A stretch of 43,088 nt of DNA from Deltaproteobacteria bacterium (GTDB lineage: Bacteria > Desulfobacterota > Desulfuromonadia > Desulfuromonadales > JAAYDE01): assembly GCA_012729375.1 (NCBI GenBank), contig JAAYDE010000101.1:1-43088 (forward strand). The letters are read 5' to 3'. Made by a program: the position numbers and the translations under genes. Below are positions 9,852 through 18,059 of this stretch, piece by piece. Positions within the stretch are counted from its first letter, which is position 1; every line of letters begins with the position of its first letter. The notes beneath the pieces were generated by a model. That model made no database searches, had not been told where the DNA came from, and worked only from the letters and a program-made list of their open reading frames with translations.

Positions 9852-10694
9852 CTATTGAATGGTCTCTCTATTGATTTCGTTGGGCGCGGAATAAAGATGG
9901 ATGTCCCGCTGTGGATAGGGGATGCTGATCCCTTCCCGGTCAAAACGCTCCTTGATTTTCTGTGTCAGGTCAAAGTGCACATCCCAATAGTCGCTGGCCT
10001 TGACCCAGGGCCGCACAACCAGATTGACGCTGCTTTCCCCCAGTTCGAGAACGCCCACGACCGGCGCTGGTTCGGTAAGAATGCGGGGGTCTTCGTCAAT
10101 CAGTTGTTTCAAAACCTCTTTGACTTTTTGGAGATTGTCCTGGTAGCCGACGCTGATTGTCAGATCCAGCCGGCGTTGGGTTTTCGCCGAGTAGTTGGTG
10201 ATATTGTCCCCTGACAGCTTGGCGTTGGGCACGATGATGACACGGTTGTCAGGCGTTTTCATTTTGGTGGTGAAAATCTCGATTTCCTCGACGATCCCGG
10301 CGATTCCAGCAGCCTCTATGTAGTCCCCGGCCTTAAAAGGACGGAAGATGATCAACAGGACGCCGGCGGCGAAATTGGCCAGGGAGCCTTGCAGGGCCAG
10401 GCCGATGGCCAAACCGGCGGCGCCGATGACGGCGATCAAGGAGGTGGTCTGGATGCCGATCTGGTTGAGGGCGGCGATGACCACGAAGCTCATCAAGGCG
10501 AAATAAGCAATGCTGCCGACAAAAGAAACCAGGGTGGCGTCCACTTCATGGCGGGTCATGAGTTTCTGGAAAAGGTTTTTTATGGCTCGGGCCACCCAGC
10601 GCCCGACGATCAGGATGAAAATCGCGGCGATGATTTTGAGGCCGTAAAAAGCCAGCCATTCCTGAGCGTCGATCAGCAGTTTTTCAAAATTCAC
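9852..10694 (-). CDS. Small-conductance mechanosensitive channel (MscS family)
   Basis: This 280-residue MscS-type channel would relieve turgor on hypo-osmotic shock. Three N-terminal membrane helices lie near 20-45, 60-85 and 90-115. The pore-lining third helix carries the Gly/Ala-rich GLAIGLALQGSLANFAAG followed by RPFKAGDYIE. The beta and alpha/beta C-terminal domains then run to PYPQRDIHL. Length and layout match E. coli MscS. I choose GTG at 10694, which has AAAGGAA at about 8 nt; a TTG at 10712 is also in frame but overlaps that ribosome site and the upstream stop. The M48 protease gene ends 14 nt upstream, suggesting cotranscription. Confidence 0.92.
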   Translation of the reverse strand: MNFEKLLIDAQEWLAFYGLKIIAAIFILIVGRWVARAIKNLFQKLMTRHEVDATLVSFVGSIAYFALMSFVVIAALNQIGIQTTSLIAVIGAAGLAIGLALQGSLANFAAGVLLIIFRPFKAGDYIEAAGIAGIVEEIEIFTTKMKTPDNRVIIVPNAKLSGDNITNYSAKTQRRLDLTISVGYQDNLQKVKEVLKQLIDEDPRILTEPAPVVGVLELGESSVNLVVRPWVKASDYWDVHFDLTQKIKERFDREGISIPYPQRDIHLYSAPNEINRETIQ

Positions 10695-10708
10695 GGTTGC
10701 AGTTCCTT

Positions 10709-11527
10709 TCAATACGTGGTTGCAGGACGGTAATAGCGCATCGCTTCGGGAATGTAGGTCTGGATTTTGCGGATGCGGGTTTCATCGGAGGGGTGCGTGC
10801 TGAGGAATTCCGGAGTAGAACCTCCTTTCTGTGCGGCCATGCGCTGCCAGACAACCAACCCCTTGTGGGGGTCATAACCGGCCATGGCCATGAAAATCAG
10901 ACCCAAGCGGTCCGCTTCCGCTTCGTGCAGGCGGCTGAAGGGGAGCATGACGCCGACTTGTGAGCCAATGCCGAAAACCTGCATGGCCAATTGCTGCGTC
11001 GCGGCGGGACTGCTGGAAAGGGCGGTGGACAGGGCGACGCCGCCCATCTGCCGGGCCAATTCGTGGCTCATTCTTTCGTTGCCGTGGCGGGCGATCACGT
11101 GTGCCACCTCATGGCCGACGACGACGGCCAGTCCCGCTTCGTCCTCGACGATGGGGAGCATCCCGGAATAGACGACCACCTTGCCTCCCGGCATGGCCCA
11201 GGCGTTGATTTGTTTGTCCTCGACCAGGTTGAATTCCCACTTATAGTCCTTGATTTGATCGGCCATGCCGTTCTGGGTGAGGTACTGCTCCACGGCCCGC
11301 TGGATCCGGACCCCCACCCTTTTGACCAGGGCTGTCTGAGAGGCATTGGGGCTTAACTTCGCCTGCCCGATGAACTCCTGGTATTGCTGGAGGCTCAGGG
11401 AGGCGATACTGGCATCGGAGACGATGTTGAATTGGCTTCTGCCGGTGATGGGCACCGTTTCGCAAGCGGCCAAACCCAGAAGCATCAGAGTCAACAGAAA
11501 AAAGATCGGAATGTTGTTTCTTTTCAC
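10709..11527 (-). CDS. M48-family metalloprotease, lipoprotein
   Basis: The 272-residue product has an N-terminal signal with lipobox LAAC at 19-22, so it is probably an outer-membrane or periplasmic lipoprotein. The zinc site is HEVAH at 139-143, with a downstream Glu in LHEAEADRLG as the third ligand, as in peptidase M48 (LoiP/BepA-like) proteins of envelope quality control. The conserved STHPSDETRIRKI block near the C-terminus is typical of the family. The start is GTG at 11527 with AAGGAGG 6 nt upstream; longer in-frame versions lack a signal peptide and a ribosome site. The gene is followed 14 nt later by mscS. Confidence 0.93.
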   Translation of the reverse strand: MKRNNIPIFFLLTLMLLGLAACETVPITGRSQFNIVSDASIASLSLQQYQEFIGQAKLSPNASQTALVKRVGVRIQRAVEQYLTQNGMADQIKDYKWEFNLVEDKQINAWAMPGGKVVVYSGMLPIVEDEAGLAVVVGHEVAHVIARHGNERMSHELARQMGGVALSTALSSSPAATQQLAMQVFGIGSQVGVMLPFSRLHEAEADRLGLIFMAMAGYDPHKGLVVWQRMAAQKGGSTPEFLSTHPSDETRIRKIQTYIPEAMRYYRPATTY

Positions 11528-11701
11528 CGCGAACCTCCTTGTGCAGAGCGTTATTGGGCAAAACAACTCCGGGAGCCTCCTGCCAGGCAAGGGAAAAACT
11601 GCGCCTTTGCCCTTGTGCGGCATTGCACGGTTTTCAGAACCTTTTTTGCAACAGCCTGTTGGTGGGACCTGTTCTGGTGGCAAGGCAACGGTAATAGCCT
11701 G

Positions 11702-11717
11702 ATTATCAAATATTTTA
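11702..11717. promoter_or_regulatory. AT-rich 16-bp motif, copy 1
   Basis: ATTATCAAATATTTTA occurs here and again, with one mismatch, at 12312-12327. This copy is about 175 nt upstream of the M48 protease start, in a gap with no gene. It contains TGATAAT on the minus strand. It may be part of a promoter or a shared operator; function is inferred from position and recurrence only. Confidence 0.3.
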
Positions 11718-11788
11718 CGGGGGCGATTGCCAAGGGGGATTCCCTCTCGGAAGACCGCGACGCAAATCGCCCAGACGGCAAGCGAAGG

Positions 11789-12103
11789 TTAAGCGCCGCA
11801 GCTGCTGCAATCCCCGCCACAGCTGAAACCGCCCCTTGAAGTTATACTGAAGCCTTCCCCTTCGTCGCTTTTCAGATAATCGATGGTTTGATCATCGCTG
11901 AAAATGGTGACATCTTCCTCGAGGACCACCGCAATGCCATCCACGTCGACAACGGCCTCATCTTCGCTCACCGGCGCCAAAGTCAGCTTCAGGACCGGGC
12001 CACTGCAGCCCAGCCCGTCGAAACAGATTCTGACCACATGCCCGGGGTTCCGGGCCAAATAGCCTTTAAGGATTTCATGGGCTTTGGGGGTGATTTCAAT
12101 CAT
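11789..12103 (-). CDS. HesB/IscA-like protein (Cys form of HesB-like selenoprotein family)
   Basis: This 104-residue HesB/IscA-domain protein is of the type that carries iron or Fe-S clusters. It shows GLGCSGP with C33 and a Cys-rich end CGGDCSSCG (C95, C99, C102). The family with this tail (TIGR01911) includes members with selenocysteine at the position of C33; here the codon is an ordinary Cys codon. The N-terminus MIEITPKAHEILKGYL is typical. The Shine-Dalgarno sequence is weak (AAAGATAGAAGAT). A possible 36-codon ORF ends 24 nt upstream. Function in Fe-S assembly is inferred from the fold; no isc or suf genes are adjacent. Confidence 0.85.
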   Translation of the reverse strand: MIEITPKAHEILKGYLARNPGHVVRICFDGLGCSGPVLKLTLAPVSEDEAVVDVDGIAVVLEEDVTIFSDDQTIDYLKSDEGEGFSITSRGGFSCGGDCSSCGA

Positions 12104-12127
12104 ATCTTCTATCTTTCAGACGTTTAG

Positions 12128-12238
12128 TCAGCGATGAAAGTTGCCCTTTTTCTGGTTCAACAGTCTTTGCAGGGAGCTGGTGAAAAGACCGGCACCGCCG
12201 ATCCCTGCCCAAAATTGGAACCTGGGCCCGAAGATCAT
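12128..12238 (-). CDS. Possible 36-residue small protein upstream of HesB-like gene
   Basis: The ATG at 12238 follows CACAGG closely and opens a 36-codon frame beginning MIFGPRFQFWAGIGGAG and ending NQKKGNFHR. Third positions are mostly G or C, as in neighbouring genes, and the stop lies 24 nt before the HesB-like start. The frame extends upstream to 12406, but that part is AT-rich and not convincing. There is one short hydrophobic segment and no recognised family. The rest of the gap 12104-12418 shows nothing else beyond an AT-rich motif. Confidence 0.3.
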   Translation of the reverse strand: MIFGPRFQFWAGIGGAGLFTSSLQRLLNQKKGNFHR

Positions 12239-12311
12239 CCTGTGCCCGGAATTACGGTTCGGTTTGTCCTGACAGCAAAGAATACTTTGGGAGCAAGAAA
12301 AAGGGAAAATA

Positions 12312-12327
12312 ATTATCAGATATTTTA
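12312..12327. promoter_or_regulatory. AT-rich 16-bp motif, copy 2
   Basis: ATTATCAGATATTTTA matches the motif at 11702-11717 in 15 of 16 positions. On the minus strand it reads TAAAATATCTGATAAT and continues into TATTTTC, loosely like a Fur 7-1-7 half-site pair. It lies about 210 nt upstream of the HesB-like gene. The resemblance to Fur sites is weak. Confidence 0.3.
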
Positions 12328-12418
12328 AAACAAAGAGCGGAACACAATAAAGGTTAAAAAAGAGGACGCGAATCTTCCGTCCCAGCCTTGTCAGAAGGCG
12401 GGCCAAAACGCTTTTTTT

Positions 12419-15400
12419 TCAGGAAAGATCATGGATGAATATCCTGTCTTTTTGATCAAGGGATGCGGTGGATTGAAGAATCTGGCGATGATGGGTAAAC
12501 AGGATCACTTGGGTACGTTCCGCCAGGTCGCCAAGGGCCGCGAGGGTGGCGGTGGAGCGTTGGTCGTCAAAATTGATCAGGATGTCGTCGACGATGAAGG
12601 GCATTGCCTCGTTGGAGCGCAGGCGCCACTCCAGGGTGGCCAGGCGGAGAGCCAGATAGAGCTGATCACAGGTGCCGGAACTCATTCCCGCTACCGGCAC
12701 CCATTTCCCATCAGGGCGGACACCGGTCAGGACCGGCTGATCCTGGTCGTCGAGGTCGGTGCGCAGAGCGGCGAAGGAACCTAGGGTCAGGCGGCAGAAA
12801 TAGCGGGAAGCGATGCCCAGGATGGGATCCTGGTTTGCCGACCGGTAGCAATCGATTTCCTTGCGGAGGATAGCGGTGGCCAGTTTCACACGGATGTAGC
12901 GTTCGGTCAGGCGGCGGATTCGGGCCAGGACCTGTTGGGCGGCATCGGCCAGGTCGGCGGCGCGACCGTTGCCGTCCATGCGCGCCAGTTCGTTCTTTTC
13001 CCGGCCGATGATTTCCGCGAGGCGGCGGATTTCCGGATCGAGCACGCCGTCGATCTCCCGGCTCAGTCTGTCGATCTGGCCGGGCAGATCATCGGGATCG
13101 ATCTGGCGCGCCTGTTCCTCAAGTTCGCCGAGGGAGATTCCTTCGGCCATGCGCGCCAACAGCCGTTCCGTCTCTGCGAGTTTGTCCCGGCAGCTCCTTT
13201 GTTCCGCGGAGCATCGTTCCGCTTCATCGAGGAATTCGGCTTTTTCACAACCGGCCAGCACCAAAAGCTCCGCCATCTGCCGGTGGATGCTGGCCAGTTC
13301 GGTTTCAGCCCCGATGATTGCTTTTTTTTGGACTTCCATCTCTTTTTCGTATCCTCGCACCAGGGCCTGGTCCTGGCCGGCGCGGGTCAACCTGGTTTTT
13401 AGCTGGGCGACGATCAGCGGCGTTTCCCCAGCGGCCAGATCGGCGGCGGTTTCCCTGGCCAGGGCACGGACCGCTTCCTCGAAGTCACCGGCGTCCCGTT
13501 CGATTCCTTCCATCCGCTTGCGGAAATCGCCGGCGTCCCGCAACTTGTCGAAACAGGCCTGGAGGGTATCGATATATTCCTGAACCTCGACCGGCGAGGC
13601 GCCGGCGGCGATGCCGAGGGGGTTTATCGCCTGCGCCCACTCCGCTTGCCATTGGAGGAAAGCTCCCTCGGCATCCTTTCGATCCCCTTCGGCCGTTTTC
13701 AGGTTTTCTCTCAAGTCGTGGATGCGGTCCTCCAGGGTTTCCCGCCGCGCTTTTTCAACCTGGGCGTTCCGCACCAGGCTTTCGGCATAACGCAGAAGGG
13801 CAGCCATCTCGGCGCCGGGAAATTCCTCCTTGCAGCCCACTCCGGCGAGTTCCGCTGTCAGCAGAAAGCGCAGTTCCCGGCGCCGGGTTTCAAGGTTTTC
13901 CAGCTCGGCTGCGATTCCGGCGGCTTCCGCCACCTGAAGCAGGAGCCTGTCAAAGGCACTGAGCCAGGAACGCATCTCCCGGGGGGAGAGGGGCTCGATG
14001 GCCGCGGGCGACCACAGCTCCCGCCAGCGACAGCGGGTCCTGGCCCCTTCTTCTTCAGCTCTGGCCAGTGATTCATCAAGGTCCCGCAGCCGTTTTTCGA
14101 TCTCTTCGGCCCTGGCTTGGAGGGTCGCGTGTTTCTGCACCCGGTCCGCTTCCCGGTAAAGGCGGTCGGCAGTCCCGTCGGCCGCCGCCACCCGCATTTC
14201 GAAGGCCTCCGGGAGGGCGTGATGGGGATCGTAATGGCGGCTTTCGGCGGCGACATTCTCGCCGTCTAGCCATTGGCGGCGCAGCAGTTGCCAGCCCCGT
14301 TCGCGGTCGGTACGGACCCTGAGCAGTTCCGCTTCGCTGGGAACCTCGCCGGCGTATTCGATTTCACGAAGCTGGGCGGTGAGGTGGTTTTGCTCCTCCT
14401 GCAACTGCCGGCGCTCCTCCTGCAATCTTCGCCTGGTTTCGTCGACGACACGAAATTCCTCTTCAAAACGGTTGAGTGTTTCCGGCAAGGGCAGGGGCAG
14501 GGCTGTCACCTGTTCCAGCGGTCCCTGCCACAGGCCAAGGCGTTCCAGGCTGTTTTGGCATTTCAGCCACGCCTGTTCCCAGGATTTTTTTCGGGCCAGG
14601 ATTTCGCTATCCAAATCTCCCGCCTTTTGGGCACGGACAACGGCGAGAGCGAGTTGCGAGGTATCGACCGGAGGAGGCGATTCCGCGAGCATCCTCTGGC
14701 AGTCTTCGAGGTTTTGCCTGCTGGTACGCACCAGGCGTTCACTTTGACGCACTGCCTGGATCAGGGCTTCATGGCGATTGGCGAGATGCTGAATGGTCTT
14801 TTTTTTGACTAGGCTGGGGCGCAGAGTTTCGATCTCGTCGATAGAGCTGTCCGCCCGGATCAGTTTCAGCAAGCGGCCCGCTTCGGCCCGCAGGGCAATC
14901 CGCCGGCCTTCCAGTAGCGGCCGGTCGCTGTTGCCTTTTTTGTACTCCCCAAGCCGCTGATGCAGCTCCTCGATGGCTTCGGCGCGGTCGAGGAGTTCGT
15001 GATTGACGGCGATCTCCGTCGTTTTTTCCCGGAGATCGCGCATCCGGTTTCGCGCCGTTTCCAGGCGCAGATGGACTTCCCTTTGCCGTTGCTCCAGGCT
15101 TTTGCGGCGTCCCGCAAAATCCTCCGGCAGTTCCACCACCGCGCCCATCTCGGCCAGATTCCTGAGGAGAATCCGCCGCTCCGCCAGATAGGGCAGGGCT
15201 CGTTTCAGGCGCTCCAGCTGATTTTTTTCCCGGTTGACCCGGCTGCGCCGGGCGTTGATCTCTGCCAGTTCCTCCTCGGCTTCCCGCAGGGTACGGCGGT
15301 GCTCCTGCCATTCCCGACCGGAAAGGGTGACGTCCTTGAGGCGGTCCTGGATTTCCCGGTATTCGTTCAGCGCCGTGGCGATGGCCTGACTGGTGCCCCG

Positions 15401-15925
15401 GGGGCGGAAAAGCTCATCCCCTTCTTTCTCCAGGTCATCCACAATCCCCTTCAACGAGGCCAGGCCGGTGCCGGCGGCAAAGAGCGCCTGGCCGATTTCC
15501 CCCTGCTGGTCCAGGATCCCTTGCCCCCCGCGGACCAGGGTTTCATGGTTGATCCCGTAAAGGGTGGCGAAGGTGTCCTGTTCGAGGCCGTGCAGAAAAG
15601 GGGTCAGCAAAGCGGGATCGAGGGGATTGTCGTGCTGGTCGAAAAGACTGTTCTTGTGCCGCTTGCGCCGATAGAAAATAAGCTGGCGGCCGTTATCCAT
15701 CTGCAGGCAGCCGCCGACCAGGAGCTGGTCGTAGGGATGGAGGAAATTATCGCCGCTGCGCTGGGGAAAACCGAACAAAAGGGCCTGCAACGCCCGCAAA
15801 GAACTGCTTTTTCCGGCCTCGTTGGGGCCGTAAACGATATGCAGGCCCGGCGTCTCGGAGGAAAAATCGAGGCGGTGTCCGGAGAAGGGTCCGAAGGCTT
15901 TCAGATCGAGCCATTTAATCCGCAT
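12419..15925 (-). CDS. YhaN-type SMC/Rad50-like ATPase
   Basis: This 1168-residue AAA/ABC-type ATPase has the architecture of Rad50/SbcC and YhaN. The N-terminal Walker A GPNEAGKSS lies at 33-41. A very long Glu/Arg/Leu-rich coiled coil runs from about 180 to 1000. The C-terminal half-site has signature MSSGTCDQLYLALRLA near 1081-1096, Walker B PFIVDDILINFDD near 1109, and a switch His in FTHHRQI. There is no clear zinc-hook CxxC in the coiled coil, as in YhaN rather than SbcC. The start overlaps the end of the upstream nuclease gene by 11 bases, implying translational coupling and a nuclease-ATPase complex acting on DNA ends. Third-position GC matches the neighbours. Confidence 0.92.
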   Translation of the reverse strand: MRIKWLDLKAFGPFSGHRLDFSSETPGLHIVYGPNEAGKSSSLRALQALLFGFPQRSGDNFLHPYDQLLVGGCLQMDNGRQLIFYRRKRHKNSLFDQHDNPLDPALLTPFLHGLEQDTFATLYGINHETLVRGGQGILDQQGEIGQALFAAGTGLASLKGIVDDLEKEGDELFRPRGTSQAIATALNEYREIQDRLKDVTLSGREWQEHRRTLREAEEELAEINARRSRVNREKNQLERLKRALPYLAERRILLRNLAEMGAVVELPEDFAGRRKSLEQRQREVHLRLETARNRMRDLREKTTEIAVNHELLDRAEAIEELHQRLGEYKKGNSDRPLLEGRRIALRAEAGRLLKLIRADSSIDEIETLRPSLVKKKTIQHLANRHEALIQAVRQSERLVRTSRQNLEDCQRMLAESPPPVDTSQLALAVVRAQKAGDLDSEILARKKSWEQAWLKCQNSLERLGLWQGPLEQVTALPLPLPETLNRFEEEFRVVDETRRRLQEERRQLQEEQNHLTAQLREIEYAGEVPSEAELLRVRTDRERGWQLLRRQWLDGENVAAESRHYDPHHALPEAFEMRVAAADGTADRLYREADRVQKHATLQARAEEIEKRLRDLDESLARAEEEGARTRCRWRELWSPAAIEPLSPREMRSWLSAFDRLLLQVAEAAGIAAELENLETRRRELRFLLTAELAGVGCKEEFPGAEMAALLRYAESLVRNAQVEKARRETLEDRIHDLRENLKTAEGDRKDAEGAFLQWQAEWAQAINPLGIAAGASPVEVQEYIDTLQACFDKLRDAGDFRKRMEGIERDAGDFEEAVRALARETAADLAAGETPLIVAQLKTRLTRAGQDQALVRGYEKEMEVQKKAIIGAETELASIHRQMAELLVLAGCEKAEFLDEAERCSAEQRSCRDKLAETERLLARMAEGISLGELEEQARQIDPDDLPGQIDRLSREIDGVLDPEIRRLAEIIGREKNELARMDGNGRAADLADAAQQVLARIRRLTERYIRVKLATAILRKEIDCYRSANQDPILGIASRYFCRLTLGSFAALRTDLDDQDQPVLTGVRPDGKWVPVAGMSSGTCDQLYLALRLATLEWRLRSNEAMPFIVDDILINFDDQRSTATLAALGDLAERTQVILFTHHRQILQSTASLDQKDRIFIHDLS

Positions 15926-17177
15926 GGTTGCCTCCCTGGTGGATTATCTTGGCCGTGAGCAGCTCTTTGACCTCTTCCAGCAACTCTTCCAAAGCCTCTT
16001 CCTCTGGGGAAAAAGGGTCACCGTCGCTCAACAGGTCGGTGGGGAGCCGGCTGCGCAGGCGCTCGAATTCGGCAACGAGATCGAGCAGCCGGGACGATTC
16101 AAAACGGCAGAGTGTGACCGCCTGGCGCAGGGTGGCCAGGGGGGAATCCTCTCCCGGAGCCTCGTCCTGGCGCTCTTTCCGGCCGGTGTGAAGGAGGATT
16201 TTCTCCAGCCAGACATCTCCCAGGCCGGCAGCGGCGGCACGGCATTCCTCCTGCCAATGGGCGCCGCTGCGATAGAGGTGATTGTGGAGAGGCGTTTCCC
16301 CCGTTACCATCAGACGCAGAACCACGGGGCGGCCGCCAGCCGACTCCCTTTCCTTGTCGAAGCGCTCGCGGATTCGTTCAAGAAGGGTTTCGGTCCGCTC
16401 GCAGCCGGTGGCGTCCACCCGGCAGAGGGACCAGCGGAGGACATCCAGCTCTCGCGTCTCGACCCCCGTCACCTCCCCTTCATTCACGGTTACCAGGGTG
16501 CATCCCTTGGCGCCGCTTTCACGGATGTGCCTTCCCTGGATGTTTCCGGAAAAGACGATCCACGGATCGCGGCAGATCTCTTCCCGTTGATGCACGTGCC
16601 CCAGGGCCCAGTACTGGTATCCTTTGGCGCGGAGGGCGTCGAGAGTGCATGGGGCATAGTTTTCATGCCCCGGGCGCCCGTTGAGGCTGGTGTGCAGCAG
16701 CCCGATGTTGAACAGGGCGGGATCCCCCTGGGGATAATTGCGGGTCAGGTCGTCGCTCACCGCCTTGGCGGAAAAGCTCTGGCCGTGGATGGCCACGCCA
16801 TAAGCAGAAAGAAAGTGGGTTTCACAGCGGCGATGGGCAAAAAGGGTGACATTGTCCGGGAGCGGCAAGGCGCGGGTTATCTGGTTGGCGGCGTCATGGT
16901 TGCCGGAAACCAGGAATACCGGGATGCCCGCTTCCCGCAGCCGTCCCATGCGGTTCACGAAATAGAGGCCGGTGTTGTAGTCTTTCCAGTCACCGTCATA
17001 AAGATCGCCGGCAATGAGAACGAACGCCACTTCCTCATCGACGGCCAGGTCGACGAGGTTGTCGAAGGCGCGCCGTGCGGCCGTGCGGATCTGTTCAACG
17101 GGAGCGTCCCGGTAGCTTTCAATCCCCCGCAGGGGGCTGTCGAGATGGATGTCGGCGGCGTGCAGGAAACGGAACAT
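15915..17177 (-). CDS. YhaO-type DNA repair exonuclease (Mre11/SbcD-like metallophosphoesterase)
   Basis: The 420-residue product has the calcineurin-like phosphoesterase motifs in order: HAADIHLD with D9 and H11, GDLYDGD with D58, GNHD with N93 and H94, LLHTS near 175, and GHVHQ near 208. These ligate two metal ions in Mre11/SbcD nucleases. A capping region and acidic C-terminus (EEEALEELLEEVKELLTAK) follow and may contact the ATPase. The gene overlaps the downstream yhaN-like ATPase. The start ATG at 17177 has GGGGA about 6 nt upstream. Yeast and E. coli Mre11-Rad50 systems process double-strand breaks; the specific role of the YhaO/YhaN branch is less clear. Confidence 0.92.
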   Translation of the reverse strand: MFRFLHAADIHLDSPLRGIESYRDAPVEQIRTAARRAFDNLVDLAVDEEVAFVLIAGDLYDGDWKDYNTGLYFVNRMGRLREAGIPVFLVSGNHDAANQITRALPLPDNVTLFAHRRCETHFLSAYGVAIHGQSFSAKAVSDDLTRNYPQGDPALFNIGLLHTSLNGRPGHENYAPCTLDALRAKGYQYWALGHVHQREEICRDPWIVFSGNIQGRHIRESGAKGCTLVTVNEGEVTGVETRELDVLRWSLCRVDATGCERTETLLERIRERFDKERESAGGRPVVLRLMVTGETPLHNHLYRSGAHWQEECRAAAAGLGDVWLEKILLHTGRKERQDEAPGEDSPLATLRQAVTLCRFESSRLLDLVAEFERLRSRLPTDLLSDGDPFSPEEEALEELLEEVKELLTAKIIHQGGNHAD

Positions 17178-17408
17178 GAATCATTCCCCAAAAATATCGA
17201 TAAGTTAAAATATCCGGTAAGGATCCTGCGGGTGAATCCCATGGGGCCGGGATGACAGCCGGCCCGCCGGCAAGCTTTTCTGTCATCTTGGAAAACTATC
17301 ATAAAACGCTGGCCGAATACCAGGAGCAAGTCCATGGTTTCGGCCTTGTCTCCATCGGATATCCCTGAGAATGACCGCCAAGGCGGTCCGGCCGGCTGGC
17401 TTGATGGC

Positions 17409-17434
17409 AAAAAAAGCTCCGCCTCGGGCAGAGC
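17409..17434 (-). terminator. Rho-independent terminator after the cupin gene
   Basis: On the minus strand GCTCTGCC and GGCGGAGC form an 8-bp stem (one G-T pair) with a 3-nt loop, followed by seven T (17409-17415). It is about 25 nt past the cupin stop and is a canonical intrinsic terminator. Confidence 0.85.
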
Positions 17435-17458
17435 AAGGTGAAGAATTCGCCAACATCC

Positions 17459-17794
17459 TCAGTCGCTGCGGATCATGATCAGAAGCATTTTGAATCTTTG
17501 GGCGGCATGAAGGGCGTGGGAGACATGGGCCGGCATGATCAGCATTTCTCCAGCTTTAACCTTCTTGGGCTTGCCGCCGATGGTGATCTCGGCTTCCCCG
17601 TCGAGGATGTGGACGACGGCATCGAAGGGGGAGGTATGCTCGGTCAGACCCTGGCCGGCATCGAAGGAAAAAAGGGTGATGTTGCCTACCCCTTTTTTCA
17701 GCAGGGTTTTGCTGACCACCGAACCGGCGGCGTAGTCGACGTGGTTGGCCAGATTGAAAGGGGTGCCTTTGGATGTACTGTTGTCCTGGGTCAT
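17459..17794 (-). CDS. Small cupin-domain protein
   Basis: This 111-residue single-domain cupin has the two motifs in recognisable form: EHTSPFDAVVHILDGEAEI near 52-70 and AGEMLIMPAHVSHAL near 81-95, with candidate metal ligands in EH, H63 and the His residues of AHVSHAL. Such small cupins bind metals or small ligands or act in detoxification; a substrate cannot be assigned. The start ATG at 17794 follows AGGAGA at about 8 nt. The gene has its own terminator and reads divergently from the flavodiiron operon, with 265 bp between the two starts. Confidence 0.85.
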   Translation of the reverse strand: MTQDNSTSKGTPFNLANHVDYAAGSVVSKTLLKKGVGNITLFSFDAGQGLTEHTSPFDAVVHILDGEAEITIGGKPKKVKAGEMLIMPAHVSHALHAAQRFKMLLIMIRSD

Positions 17795-18059
17795 AACTTG
17801 TCTCCTTGGTCTCTCGAAAAGATCCTTTTTGTGGTCATTATGCCCTATGGCGGAGAAAGAGAAAATAACTCAAGTCAATTCCGCCTGAAAACCGATCCTG
17901 ACGGTTCCGGAATGTTTTGTCCCTCATCGAGGGAATGGAGCGAGACGCCGAATTTTTCCACTGGCTTCTTTCCTTATCCCCGGCACTTGATATACATTAG
18001 TTTAAACAAACGGAGCTCTTGCTCTGGTTCAGATCATTCTACAGCAAAGGAGAGACACC

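Noticed and set aside
11551..11820. 89-codon minus-strand ORF upstream of the M48 gene
   Set aside because: Low-complexity start, no homology signal, and it overlaps the HesB-like gene end.
14960..15958. 332-codon plus-strand ORF opposite the YhaN-like gene
   Set aside because: The minus-strand frame has clear Walker and coiled-coil features; the plus frame is a GC-bias shadow.
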